The translations under genes and the position numbers were made by a program. This document shows positions 1 to 4,925 of a stretch of DNA of 10,043 bases, in pieces. The notes under the pieces were generated by a model. The model did no database searches. It was not told where the DNA came from and worked only from the letters and a program-made list of their open reading frames with translations. The DNA lies in assembly GCA_003242355.1 (NCBI GenBank), contig QGUH01000061.1:1-10043 (forward strand), in the 5' to 3' direction. Each line of letters begins with the position of its first letter. Within the stretch, counting starts at the first letter, position 1. This DNA comes from Pseudomonadota bacterium (GTDB lineage: Bacteria > Myxococcota_A > Polyangia > Polyangiales > Polyangiaceae).

Positions 1-653
1 CCCGATCCCGGGCGGAAGTATTTCCTGCGCACTACCACGGGGTTGCCCCCGGCTTGCCCGGGGGACCTGTAGCCCAACTTTCCCTTGAGCTGCCCGGCGC
101 GCGTCGCCTCCGAGGCTCGACCGACCGCCTTCGCGACGCCGAAATCGACGAGCTTTACCACGCCGTTTGTCCCGATCAGGATGTTGTGCGGCGAGACGTC
201 GCGGTGAACGACCCCGCGCAGCTGCCCGTTCGCATCGCGAACCTCGTGAGCGGCATGGAGCCCCGCGGCCACGTCGGCGATGATCCGCACCGCCATCTCG
301 GGTGGAATCGCACCGCGCTTGCCGGCCTCGGCGATCACGGTATGGAGGCTCTCCCCCTCGACCCACTCCATCGACATCCACATGACCCCGCGCTCGTCGC
401 CGACGTCGTACACCTCGACGACGTTCGGATGACGGATGCTGCGCACGAGGCGCACCTCGTCCACGAACATCTTGACGAACTCGGGGTCTTCGGCGAGCTC
501 GAGCAGCATCGCCTTGACCGCCACGAGGCGGTCGTCCTTGCCGTTCGGCGTCCGCCGTCGTGCCACCCAGACGGTCGCCATGCCGCCGCGGCCGATGCGC
601 AACACGAGCTCGTGATTGCCGAGCCGCGCGCCTTGCCGAAGGTCCTCCGTCAT
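1..653 (-). CDS. Hanks-type Ser/Thr protein kinase, N-terminal part, cut by window edge
   Basis: Reading the minus strand from the ATG at 653-651 gives 217 codons of a eukaryotic-like protein kinase, which phosphorylates Ser/Thr on target proteins using ATP. Visible motifs are the glycine loop IGRGGMATVW (residues 20-29), the ATP-binding Lys47 in VAVK, the helix-C Glu66, the catalytic loop VVHRDVSPHNIL (148-159) and the Mg-binding DFG (170-172). The start fits the family: only about 20 residues precede the glycine loop. The ribosome-binding site is weak. The C-lobe and any sensor or membrane domain lie beyond the window. From residue 196 the activation-segment and subdomain IX residues are garbled: where kinases of this group usually read YMSPEQ, this has YRSPGQ, and the RRSD-F region reads RRKYF. 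That looks like sequence error at the edge rather than a real kinase variant. The gene is divergent from the DUF6918-like gene. The target and pathway cannot be inferred. Confidence 0.92.
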   Translation of the reverse strand, partial: MTEDLRQGARLGNHELVLRIGRGGMATVWVARRRTPNGKDDRLVAVKAMLLELAEDPEFVKMFVDEVRLVRSIRHPNVVEVYDVGDERGVMWMSMEWVEGESLHTVIAEAGKRGAIPPEMAVRIIADVAAGLHAAHEVRDANGQLRGVVHRDVSPHNILIGTNGVVKLVDFGVAKAVGRASEATRAGQLKGKLGYRSPGQAGGNPVVVRRKYFRPGS

Positions 654-661
654 GCGCGCTT

Positions 662-694
662 CGCCGGCCTTCCGACCAATACGCCGGCCGTCCG
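662..694. repeat. Direct repeat pair in the divergent intergenic region
   Basis: CGCCGGCCTTCCG at 662-674 recurs as CGCCGGCCGTCCG at 682-694, 12 of 13 bases identical with starts 20 bp apart. The pair sits 9-41 bp upstream of the kinase start codon, in the 141-bp gap between two divergent genes. A two-turn spacing in such a place could be a tandem regulator site. In DNA this GC-rich a chance repeat is also plausible. Confidence 0.3.
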
Positions 695-762
695 TTGCTT
701 CGCCCCCCGCCGTAGGGCAGCGAGTGCTAGATCGGCCCGGGCGCGGGCGGTGCGTGCCCGTC

Positions 763-779
763 GCCGCAAATCGTGCGGC
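763..779 (+). promoter_or_regulatory. Small hairpin abutting the ribosome-binding site of the DUF6918-like gene
   Basis: GCCGCA (763-768) and TGCGGC (774-779) form a perfect 6-bp stem with a 5-nt loop. It ends directly against the Shine-Dalgarno AGGAG at 780-784, which lies 10 nt before the ATG at 795. A hairpin touching the ribosome-binding site could tune translation. The inverted repeat is seen directly; any role is inferred. No convincing -35/-10 pair is visible in the rest of the gap. Confidence 0.3.
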
Positions 780-794
780 AGGAGCGAACGCGAC

Positions 795-1244
795 ATGAAA
801 ACACTATCGGAGCAGTTCCAGGACCAGGACCGGCGCAAAGCGCTGGTCGACGACGCGCTCACCGTGCTCGACCGAGAGGTCCAGGAAAAGAGTGGGCTCA
901 CGGGAATGGCCATCAAGGGCGGCTACAAGTTGGTCCAGGGGGTTCGCCCGGGATTCGTACGACAGGTGATCGAGGCGTTGCTCGACGATTTCCTGGCCGC
1001 ACTCAACCCCGTTTATGCCGAAGCCGCCGAAAAGAAGCGACCGGCGGATGCGTACCTCGTGGAAAAACGCGATCAGGTGGCCGACGCCCTGCTCTCGGTC
1101 ACCGACCGCAGGGCCGAGAACGCTCAGAGCGGGGCGCTCAAGGCCGCCTACCAAAAGCTTCGCCCCATGGCGAAAAAGCAGGTGGAAGCCGCCGCACCCC
1201 GGTTGGGCGAGCTCCTCAAGCGCCACGCGGAAGCCACGGCTTGA
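795..1244 (+). CDS. DUF6918-like protein of unknown function
   Basis: This 149-aa soluble protein has no signal peptide or membrane segment. It resembles the short family I recognise as DUF6918, known mainly from actinobacteria, from its conserved blocks: KSGLTGMAIKGGYKLV (about residues 34-49), DALLSVTDRRAE (97-108) and a C-terminal AAPRLGELLKRHAE. It appears mostly helical, rich in charged residues and alanine. No catalytic motif is evident and no function is established to my knowledge. The ATG at 795 is chosen over a much longer open frame from 54 because AGGAG lies 10 nt upstream and homology begins here; the upstream extension is merely antisense to the kinase. The gene is divergent from the kinase and 88 bp upstream of korA, which has its own promoter, so it is probably a separate transcription unit. 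The family assignment is from memory of sequence pattern. Confidence 0.85.
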   Translation: MKTLSEQFQDQDRRKALVDDALTVLDREVQEKSGLTGMAIKGGYKLVQGVRPGFVRQVIEALLDDFLAALNPVYAEAAEKKRPADAYLVEKRDQVADALLSVTDRRAENAQSGALKAAYQKLRPMAKKQVEAAAPRLGELLKRHAEATA

Positions 1245-1286
1245 GCGGCGGGCGGGATCCCTTTTCCCCTTTTCCTATCGGTTTAC

Positions 1287-1314
1287 TTGACAATGTGAAG
1301 CCTAGGGCGACAAT
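1287..1314 (+). promoter_or_regulatory. Predicted sigma70-type promoter of korAB
   Basis: A perfect -35 box TTGACA (1287-1292) is followed after 16 bp by GACAAT (1309-1314), a 4/6 match to TATAAT. A transcript would start near 1321, leaving a leader of only about 12 nt before the korA ATG at 1333. This stretch is AT-richer than its surroundings. The -10 overlaps the palindrome ACAATTGT (1310-1317). GACAAT also occurs at 1289-1294, exactly 20 bp upstream of its copy in the -10. Confidence 0.55.
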
Positions 1315-1317
1315 TGT
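1310..1317. promoter_or_regulatory. Palindrome overlapping the korA -10 box, possible operator
   Basis: ACAATTGT is a perfect 8-bp palindrome. It extends imperfectly to GG-NN-ACAATTGT-NN-CC (1306-1321) and lies across the predicted -10 and start point of korAB. A repressor bound here would block transcription. The palindrome is read directly; its use as an operator is inferred, and no regulator gene is adjacent. Confidence 0.25.
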
Positions 1318-1332
1318 GCCCTCAATGCCACT

Positions 1333-3198
1333 ATGACCTCCCCAGCTCTCGTGCCCTCTTCCCCTACCGAGCAGACCGTGATCCCGAGCGCGGTGGTTCG
1401 ATTCGCCGGCGACTCGGGTGACGGAATGCAGGTAACGGGCGATCAGTTCACGGTCGCCGCAGCTCTCGCGAAAAACGATCTCGCGACGTTCCCCGATTTC
1501 CCTGCGGAGATCCGCGCTCCCGCAGGCACGACGTACGGCGTCTCCGGGTTTCAGATTCATTTCGCGTCCGACAACGTCTACACGCCCGGCGATGCGCCGG
1601 ACGTGCTCGTCGCGATGAACCCGGCCGCGCTCAAGACCAACCTGCGCGATCTCAAGCGCGGCGGGCTGCTCATCGTGAACAGCGGCGCTTTCAACGCGGC
1701 GAACCTGAAGAAGGCGGGCTACGAGACCAATCCGCTGGAGGACGGCTCGCTCGAGAACTACTCGCTGCTCTCGATCGACATCACGAAAAACACGCAGAAC
1801 GCGGTCAAGGACACGGGCCTTTCGAACAAGGAGGCCAACCGCTGCAAGAACTTCTGGACGCTCGGCCTGATGTTCTGGATCTACGGGCGGCCGCTCGAGC
1901 CCACGCTCAAGTGGATCGAGCAGAAGTACGGTAAGCGCCCCGAGCTCGTGCAGGCGAACACGGCGGCGCTCAAAGCGGGGCACGCGTACGGAGAAACGGC
2001 GGAGATCTTCCAGCGCAAGCGTTACGAGGTGCCGCCCGCCCCGGTGGAACCGGGCGTGTACCGCAACATCAACGGCAACACGGCGACTGCGCTCGGTCTC
2101 GTTGCCGCGAGCCGGATTGCGAATCGCGAGCTCGTGCTCGGCGCGTACCCCATCACTCCCGCGAGTGACGTATTGCACGAGCTCAGCAAGTACAAGCACT
2201 TCGGCATCACCACGATCCAGGCCGAGGACGAGATCGCGGCGGTGTGCGCGGCCATCGGCGCTTCGTACGCCGGCAACCTCGGCGTGACCAGCACGAGCGG
2301 GCCCGGCATGGCGCTCAAGACGGAGGCCATCGGTCTCGCCGTTGCCGTCGAGTTGCCGCTCGTCGTGATCGACATCCAGCGCGGCGGGCCGAGCACGGGC
2401 TTGCCCACGAAGACCGAGCAGGCAGACCTGCTGCAAGCCGTTTACGGACGCAACAGCGAGGCGCCGGTGTGCGTGGTCGCGGCAGCGACCCCGGGCGACT
2501 GCTTCTACATGGCCATCGAGGCCGTGCGCCTCGCGGTCAAGTACATGACCCCGGTGATCCTGCTGACGGACGGCTATCTCGCCAACGGGGCCGAACCGTG
2601 GAAGGTCCCCAATCCGTCGGACCTGCCGAAGATCGAGCTCCGCTTCCGTACGGATCCGAACGGCTTCCACCCCTTCTTGCGCGACGAGACGACCCTCGCC
2701 CGCCCCTGGGCCATCCCGGGAACGCCGGGCCTGGAGCACCGCATCGGCGGGCTCGAGAAGGACTACGACTCGGGCCACATCTCGTACGCTCCGGAGAACC
2801 ACGAGCGCATGTGCCGCGTGCGCGCGGCCAAGGTCGCCGGCATCGCCCGCGACATCCCGGAGCAGACGATCGAGGTGGGCTCCGAGCGCGGCAAGCTGCT
2901 CGTGCTCGGCTGGGGCTCGACCTACGGTGCGATCCGCGAGGCGGTCCAGCGCTGCCGCGCGCGCGGGCTCGACGTCTCCCACGCGCACGTTCGCTACATC
3001 AATCCCTTCCCCCGCAACCTGGGTGAGCTGCTTCGGCGGTTCGATCGCGTGCTCGTTCCCGAGCTCAACCTCGGCCAGCTCGTGAAGCTGATCCGCAGCG
3101 AGTACCTGGTGCCCGCCGAGAGCCTGCCGAAGGTTCAAGGCAAGCCGTTCAAGGTCGAGGAGCTCGAAGACGCCATCCGGCGGCTGCTCGAGAGCTGA
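1333..3198 (+). CDS. korA: 2-oxoglutarate:ferredoxin oxidoreductase, alpha subunit with fused gamma domain
   Basis: With KorB, this 621-aa cytoplasmic subunit oxidatively decarboxylates a 2-oxoacid, probably 2-oxoglutarate, with CoA to the acyl-CoA and reduces ferredoxin. The N-terminal gamma domain (about residues 18-205) opens with VVRFAGDSGDGMQ (21-33). The alpha domain follows from about 240, with the YPITP signature (272-276), an AEDEIAA segment, the substrate-loop motif RGGPSTGLPTKTEQ (350-363) and LLTDGYLANGAEPW. The gamma-alpha fusion and length are those of two-subunit KorAB enzymes of actinobacteria and Bacteroidetes. The start cannot lie far upstream because an in-frame TAG occurs at 1303. 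No Shine-Dalgarno precedes ATG 1333, so translation may be near-leaderless; GTG at 1378 (codon 16) is a weaker alternative. Specificity for 2-oxoglutarate over pyruvate or branched-chain 2-oxoacids is inferred from family resemblance. Confidence 0.96.
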   Translation: MTSPALVPSSPTEQTVIPSAVVRFAGDSGDGMQVTGDQFTVAAALAKNDLATFPDFPAEIRAPAGTTYGVSGFQIHFASDNVYTPGDAPDVLVAMNPAALKTNLRDLKRGGLLIVNSGAFNAANLKKAGYETNPLEDGSLENYSLLSIDITKNTQNAVKDTGLSNKEANRCKNFWTLGLMFWIYGRPLEPTLKWIEQKYGKRPELVQANTAALKAGHAYGETAEIFQRKRYEVPPAPVEPGVYRNINGNTATALGLVAASRIANRELVLGAYPITPASDVLHELSKYKHFGITTIQAEDEIAAVCAAIGASYAGNLGVTSTSGPGMALKTEAIGLAVAVELPLVVIDIQRGGPSTGLPTKTEQADLLQAVYGRNSEAPVCVVAAATPGDCFYMAIEAVRLAVKYMTPVILLTDGYLANGAEPWKVPNPSDLPKIELRFRTDPNGFHPFLRDETTLARPWAIPGTPGLEHRIGGLEKDYDSGHISYAPENHERMCRVRAAKVAGIARDIPEQTIEVGSERGKLLVLGWGSTYGAIREAVQRCRARGLDVSHAHVRYINPFPRNLGELLRRFDRVLVPELNLGQLVKLIRSEYLVPAESLPKVQGKPFKVEELEDAIRRLLES

Positions 3199-3230
3199 GA
3201 GAAGCCGAACGCCACGCGAGGAGCACGCAG

Positions 3231-4253
3231 ATGTCCAACCTCATCGAGCCCGCCAAGCTGACCAAGAAAGACTTCGAAACCGACCAAGACGTGCGCTGGT
3301 GCCCCGGCTGCGGCGACTACTCCATTCTCGCCAACGTGCAGCGAGTCATGCCGGAGCTCGGCATTCCGCGCGAGCGCATCGTCTGGGTGAGCGGCATCGG
3401 CTGCAGCAGCCGGTTCCCGTATTACATGAACACGTACGGGTTCCACACCATTCACGGGCGCGCGCCCGCGTTCGCGATGGGCATCAAGGTCGCGAACCCG
3501 GAACTTTCGGTGTGGATCGCCACGGGGGACGGCGACGGTCTGAGCATCGGAGGCAACCAGCTGATGCACTGCCTCCGGCGCAACCTCGACGTGAAGATCC
3601 TGCTCTTCAACAACCGGATCTACGGCCTCACCAAGGGCCAGTACTCGCCCACCAGCGAGCTCGGAAAGGTCACGAAGAGCACGCCGTTCGGCTCCGCGGA
3701 TCAGCCGATCGACCCGGCGAGCTTCGCGCTCGGCGCGAACGCGACCTTCGTGGCCCGGTCGATCGACACCGAGGCGGCGCACCTTTCGGACGTGTTGCGG
3801 CGCGCAGCGCGCCACTCCGGCGCGGCATTCACGGAAATTTACCAGAACTGCAACGTGTTCAACGACGGCGCATTCGATTCGTTCCGGGAACGCGACGTCA
3901 AGGCCGAGCGCCAGCTACGCGTCGAGCACGGCAAGCCGCTCGTGTTCGGTGCGCAGCGCGACAAGGGCCTGCGGCTCGACCCGAAGACGCTCACGCTGGA
4001 GGTCGTTCGGGTCGGTGAAGGCGGCGTGCCCGAGAGCGAAGTGCTGGTTCACGACGAAACGAACCAGACGCTCGCGTACATGCTGGCCCGCATGCCCTAC
4101 CCCGAGTACCCGGTCGCCCTGGGCGTCCTGTACGCCGTGGAGCGCCCCACGTACGATGGTGTCCTGCGCACGCAGAAGGCCGAAGCCCTCGCGCGCAGCG
4201 GAGCCCCGGACCTGGCGCGCCTGCTCCGCGGGAACGCAGCCTGGGAAATTTAG
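3231..4253 (+). CDS. korB: 2-oxoglutarate:ferredoxin oxidoreductase, beta subunit
   Basis: This 340-aa subunit binds thiamine diphosphate and a [4Fe-4S] cluster, completing the KorAB enzyme. CPGCGD carries Cys24 and Cys27, with further cysteines at 58 (GIGCSSR) and 207 (YQNCNVF). These four match the spacing of the cluster ligands in archaeal two-subunit 2-oxoacid:ferredoxin oxidoreductases. The diphosphate/Mg site is GDGDG (99-103) followed by FNNRIYGLTKGQ (126-137). The C-terminal YPEYPVALGVLYAV region is typical of KorB. The start is supported by GAGGAG at 3218-3223, 7 nt before ATG. It lies 32 bp after korA with no terminator between, so the two form one operon with a subunit for each half of the enzyme. 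The electron acceptor ferredoxin is not encoded in this window. Confidence 0.97.
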   Translation: MSNLIEPAKLTKKDFETDQDVRWCPGCGDYSILANVQRVMPELGIPRERIVWVSGIGCSSRFPYYMNTYGFHTIHGRAPAFAMGIKVANPELSVWIATGDGDGLSIGGNQLMHCLRRNLDVKILLFNNRIYGLTKGQYSPTSELGKVTKSTPFGSADQPIDPASFALGANATFVARSIDTEAAHLSDVLRRAARHSGAAFTEIYQNCNVFNDGAFDSFRERDVKAERQLRVEHGKPLVFGAQRDKGLRLDPKTLTLEVVRVGEGGVPESEVLVHDETNQTLAYMLARMPYPEYPVALGVLYAVERPTYDGVLRTQKAEALARSGAPDLARLLRGNAAWEI

Positions 4254-4260
4254 CACCTGG

Positions 4261-4291
4261 CCGTTGGCGGAGGGCGCCCCTCCGCCAACGG
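4261..4291 (+). terminator. Strong hairpin after korB, probable terminator
   Basis: CCGTTGGCGGAGG (4261-4273) pairs perfectly with CCTCCGCCAACGG (4279-4291). A further G-C pair inside makes a 14-bp stem with a 3-nt loop, starting 7 nt after the korB stop codon. There is no T-tract after it, so this may be a high-GC, non-canonical terminator or a 3' end-protecting structure. Its position at the end of an operon supports the terminator reading. Confidence 0.65.
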
Positions 4292-4329
4292 AGACAACTG
4301 CCGCGAAAGCTGCTAGAGAGCCGCGCACC

Positions 4330-4470
4330 ATGGGAACCCCGCAAGACCCCCGAGCACGCCGCCGTCAACGCCTTCGCCGCGCGCGCAAGAATCTCGAGTG
4401 GGAGATGAAACGCGCGCAGGAGAACGCCGAGGCCAAGAAGCCCAAGGCTCCTGCCAAGACCGCGACCTGA
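4330..4470 (+). CDS. Possible small very basic protein, 46 aa
   Basis: ATG at 4330 opens a 46-codon frame ending in TGA at 4468-4470. The product has 15 Arg/Lys against 5 Asp/Glu. An N-terminal arginine cluster (RARRRQRLRRARK, residues 8-20) is followed by a short helix-like stretch with Trp24. A Lys/Ala/Pro tail (residues 33-46) recalls histone-H1-like or ribosome-associated tails. I do not recognise a named family; a nucleic-acid-binding role would be a guess from composition. In favour of a real gene: it sits neatly between two hairpins (4261-4291 and 4472-4496), and the tail looks protein-like. Against: the ribosome-binding site is weak (GAGAG about 10 nt upstream), and the open frame extends far upstream through korB in another phase, as GC-rich shadows do. 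Confidence 0.5.
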   Translation: MGTPQDPRARRRQRLRRARKNLEWEMKRAQENAEAKKPKAPAKTAT

Positions 4471-4471
4471 A

Positions 4472-4496
4472 CGCCCCACCCGAGGCGGGTAGGGCG
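4472..4496 (+). terminator. Hairpin after the small basic ORF, possible terminator
   Basis: CGCCC-C-ACCCG (4472-4482) pairs with CGGGT-A-GGGCG (4486-4496), giving ten base pairs with one C-A mismatch and a 3-nt loop. It begins one base after the stop codon of the 46-aa ORF and lies before the clpS leader. No T-run follows. It would separate the small ORF and upstream korAB from clpSA. Confidence 0.5.
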
Positions 4497-4513
4497 CGGC
4501 GCGCCGAACGCCG

Positions 4514-4555
4514 GCGCTCTCGTAGTGTGAGAGCGCACGGCTCGACACGGCCGTG
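4514..4555 (+). promoter_or_regulatory. Hairpins in the clpS leader
   Basis: GCGCTCTC (4514-4521) pairs perfectly with GAGAGCGC (4529-4536) around a 7-nt loop. Right after it, CACGGC (4536-4541) can pair with GCCGTG (4550-4555), and CACGGCCGTG (4546-4555) is itself a palindrome, so two folds compete. All this lies 29-70 bp before the clpS start codon. It could be a regulator-binding site or leader structure, or part of a compound terminator together with the hairpin at 4472-4496. No clear -35/-10 pair for clpS is visible. Confidence 0.35.
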
Positions 4556-4570
4556 AAGCGTGGTCAAATT

Positions 4571-4577
4571 GGGGGAG
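4571..4577 (+). promoter_or_regulatory. Ribosome-binding site deciding the clpS start
   Basis: GGGGGAG lies 6 nt before ATG 4584. An alternative in-frame GTG at 4560 would add eight residues but has no comparable Shine-Dalgarno, so ATG 4584 is preferred. Confidence 0.75.
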
Positions 4578-4583
4578 CGTTTC

Positions 4584-4925
4584 ATGGCCACGGAACGGCC
4601 CAAGCAAAACCCCGAGCACGAGGGGGACCTCGCCCTCGACGAACGACCCAAGGTCGAGAGACCTCGCCGGTATCTCGTCGTCCTGCACAACGACGACTAC
4701 ACGACGATGGAATTCGTCGTGCACGTGCTGATGAAGTTCTTCCACCTCGGAGAAACCGAGGCGACGAGGATCATGTTGCACGTGCACCATCGAGGCTATG
4801 GCGTCGTGGGGGCGTATCCCCGCGACGTGGCGGAGACCAAAGCGGCTCAGGTGATGGGGTACGCGAAGGAGCACGGGCATCCGCTCAAGTGCACGGCGGA
4901 GCCGGAAGGGTTCGGCGAGCAGTGA
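4584..4925 (+). CDS. clpS: ATP-dependent Clp protease adaptor ClpS
   Basis: This 113-aa adaptor recognises destabilising N-terminal residues (N-degrons) and delivers those proteins to ClpA for ClpP degradation in the cytoplasm. The flexible N-terminal tail (about 1-28) precedes the core from Tyr30. The N-degron pocket residues are present: Asn36, Asp37 and Asp38 in LHNDDYTTMEF, gatekeeper Met42, and His68 in LHVHHRG. These correspond to E. coli Asn34, Asp35, Asp36, Met40 and His66. AETKAAQVMGYAKEHGHPL completes the fold. A full set of pocket residues suggests a working N-recognin for bulky hydrophobic N-termini. The stop codon overlaps the clpA start (GTGA), so the two are translationally coupled, the usual clpS-clpA arrangement. 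Confidence 0.97.
   Translation: MATERPKQNPEHEGDLALDERPKVERPRRYLVVLHNDDYTTMEFVVHVLMKFFHLGETEATRIMLHVHHRGYGVVGAYPRDVAETKAAQVMGYAKEHGHPLKCTAEPEGFGEQ

Noticed and set aside
54..794. A long upstream extension of the DUF6918-like frame, starting at 54
   Set aside because: It runs antisense to the kinase, has no homology signal, and the real start at 795 has a Shine-Dalgarno.
1261..1276. The pyrimidine run CTTTTCCCCTTTTCC as a terminator T-tract for the upstream gene
   Set aside because: Only the loopless palindrome GGGATCCC precedes it, so no credible stem-loop exists; it is interrupted by C runs.
1216..3138. A 640-codon open frame on the minus strand opposite korA
   Set aside because: It is an antisense shadow of GC-biased third positions. 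Its translation is low-complexity Arg/Ala/Val/His-rich with no motif, while the plus strand encodes unmistakable KorA.
4553..4921. An N-terminal extension of ClpA from 4553
   Set aside because: It reads clpS out of frame. ClpA homology begins precisely at the GTG at 4922.
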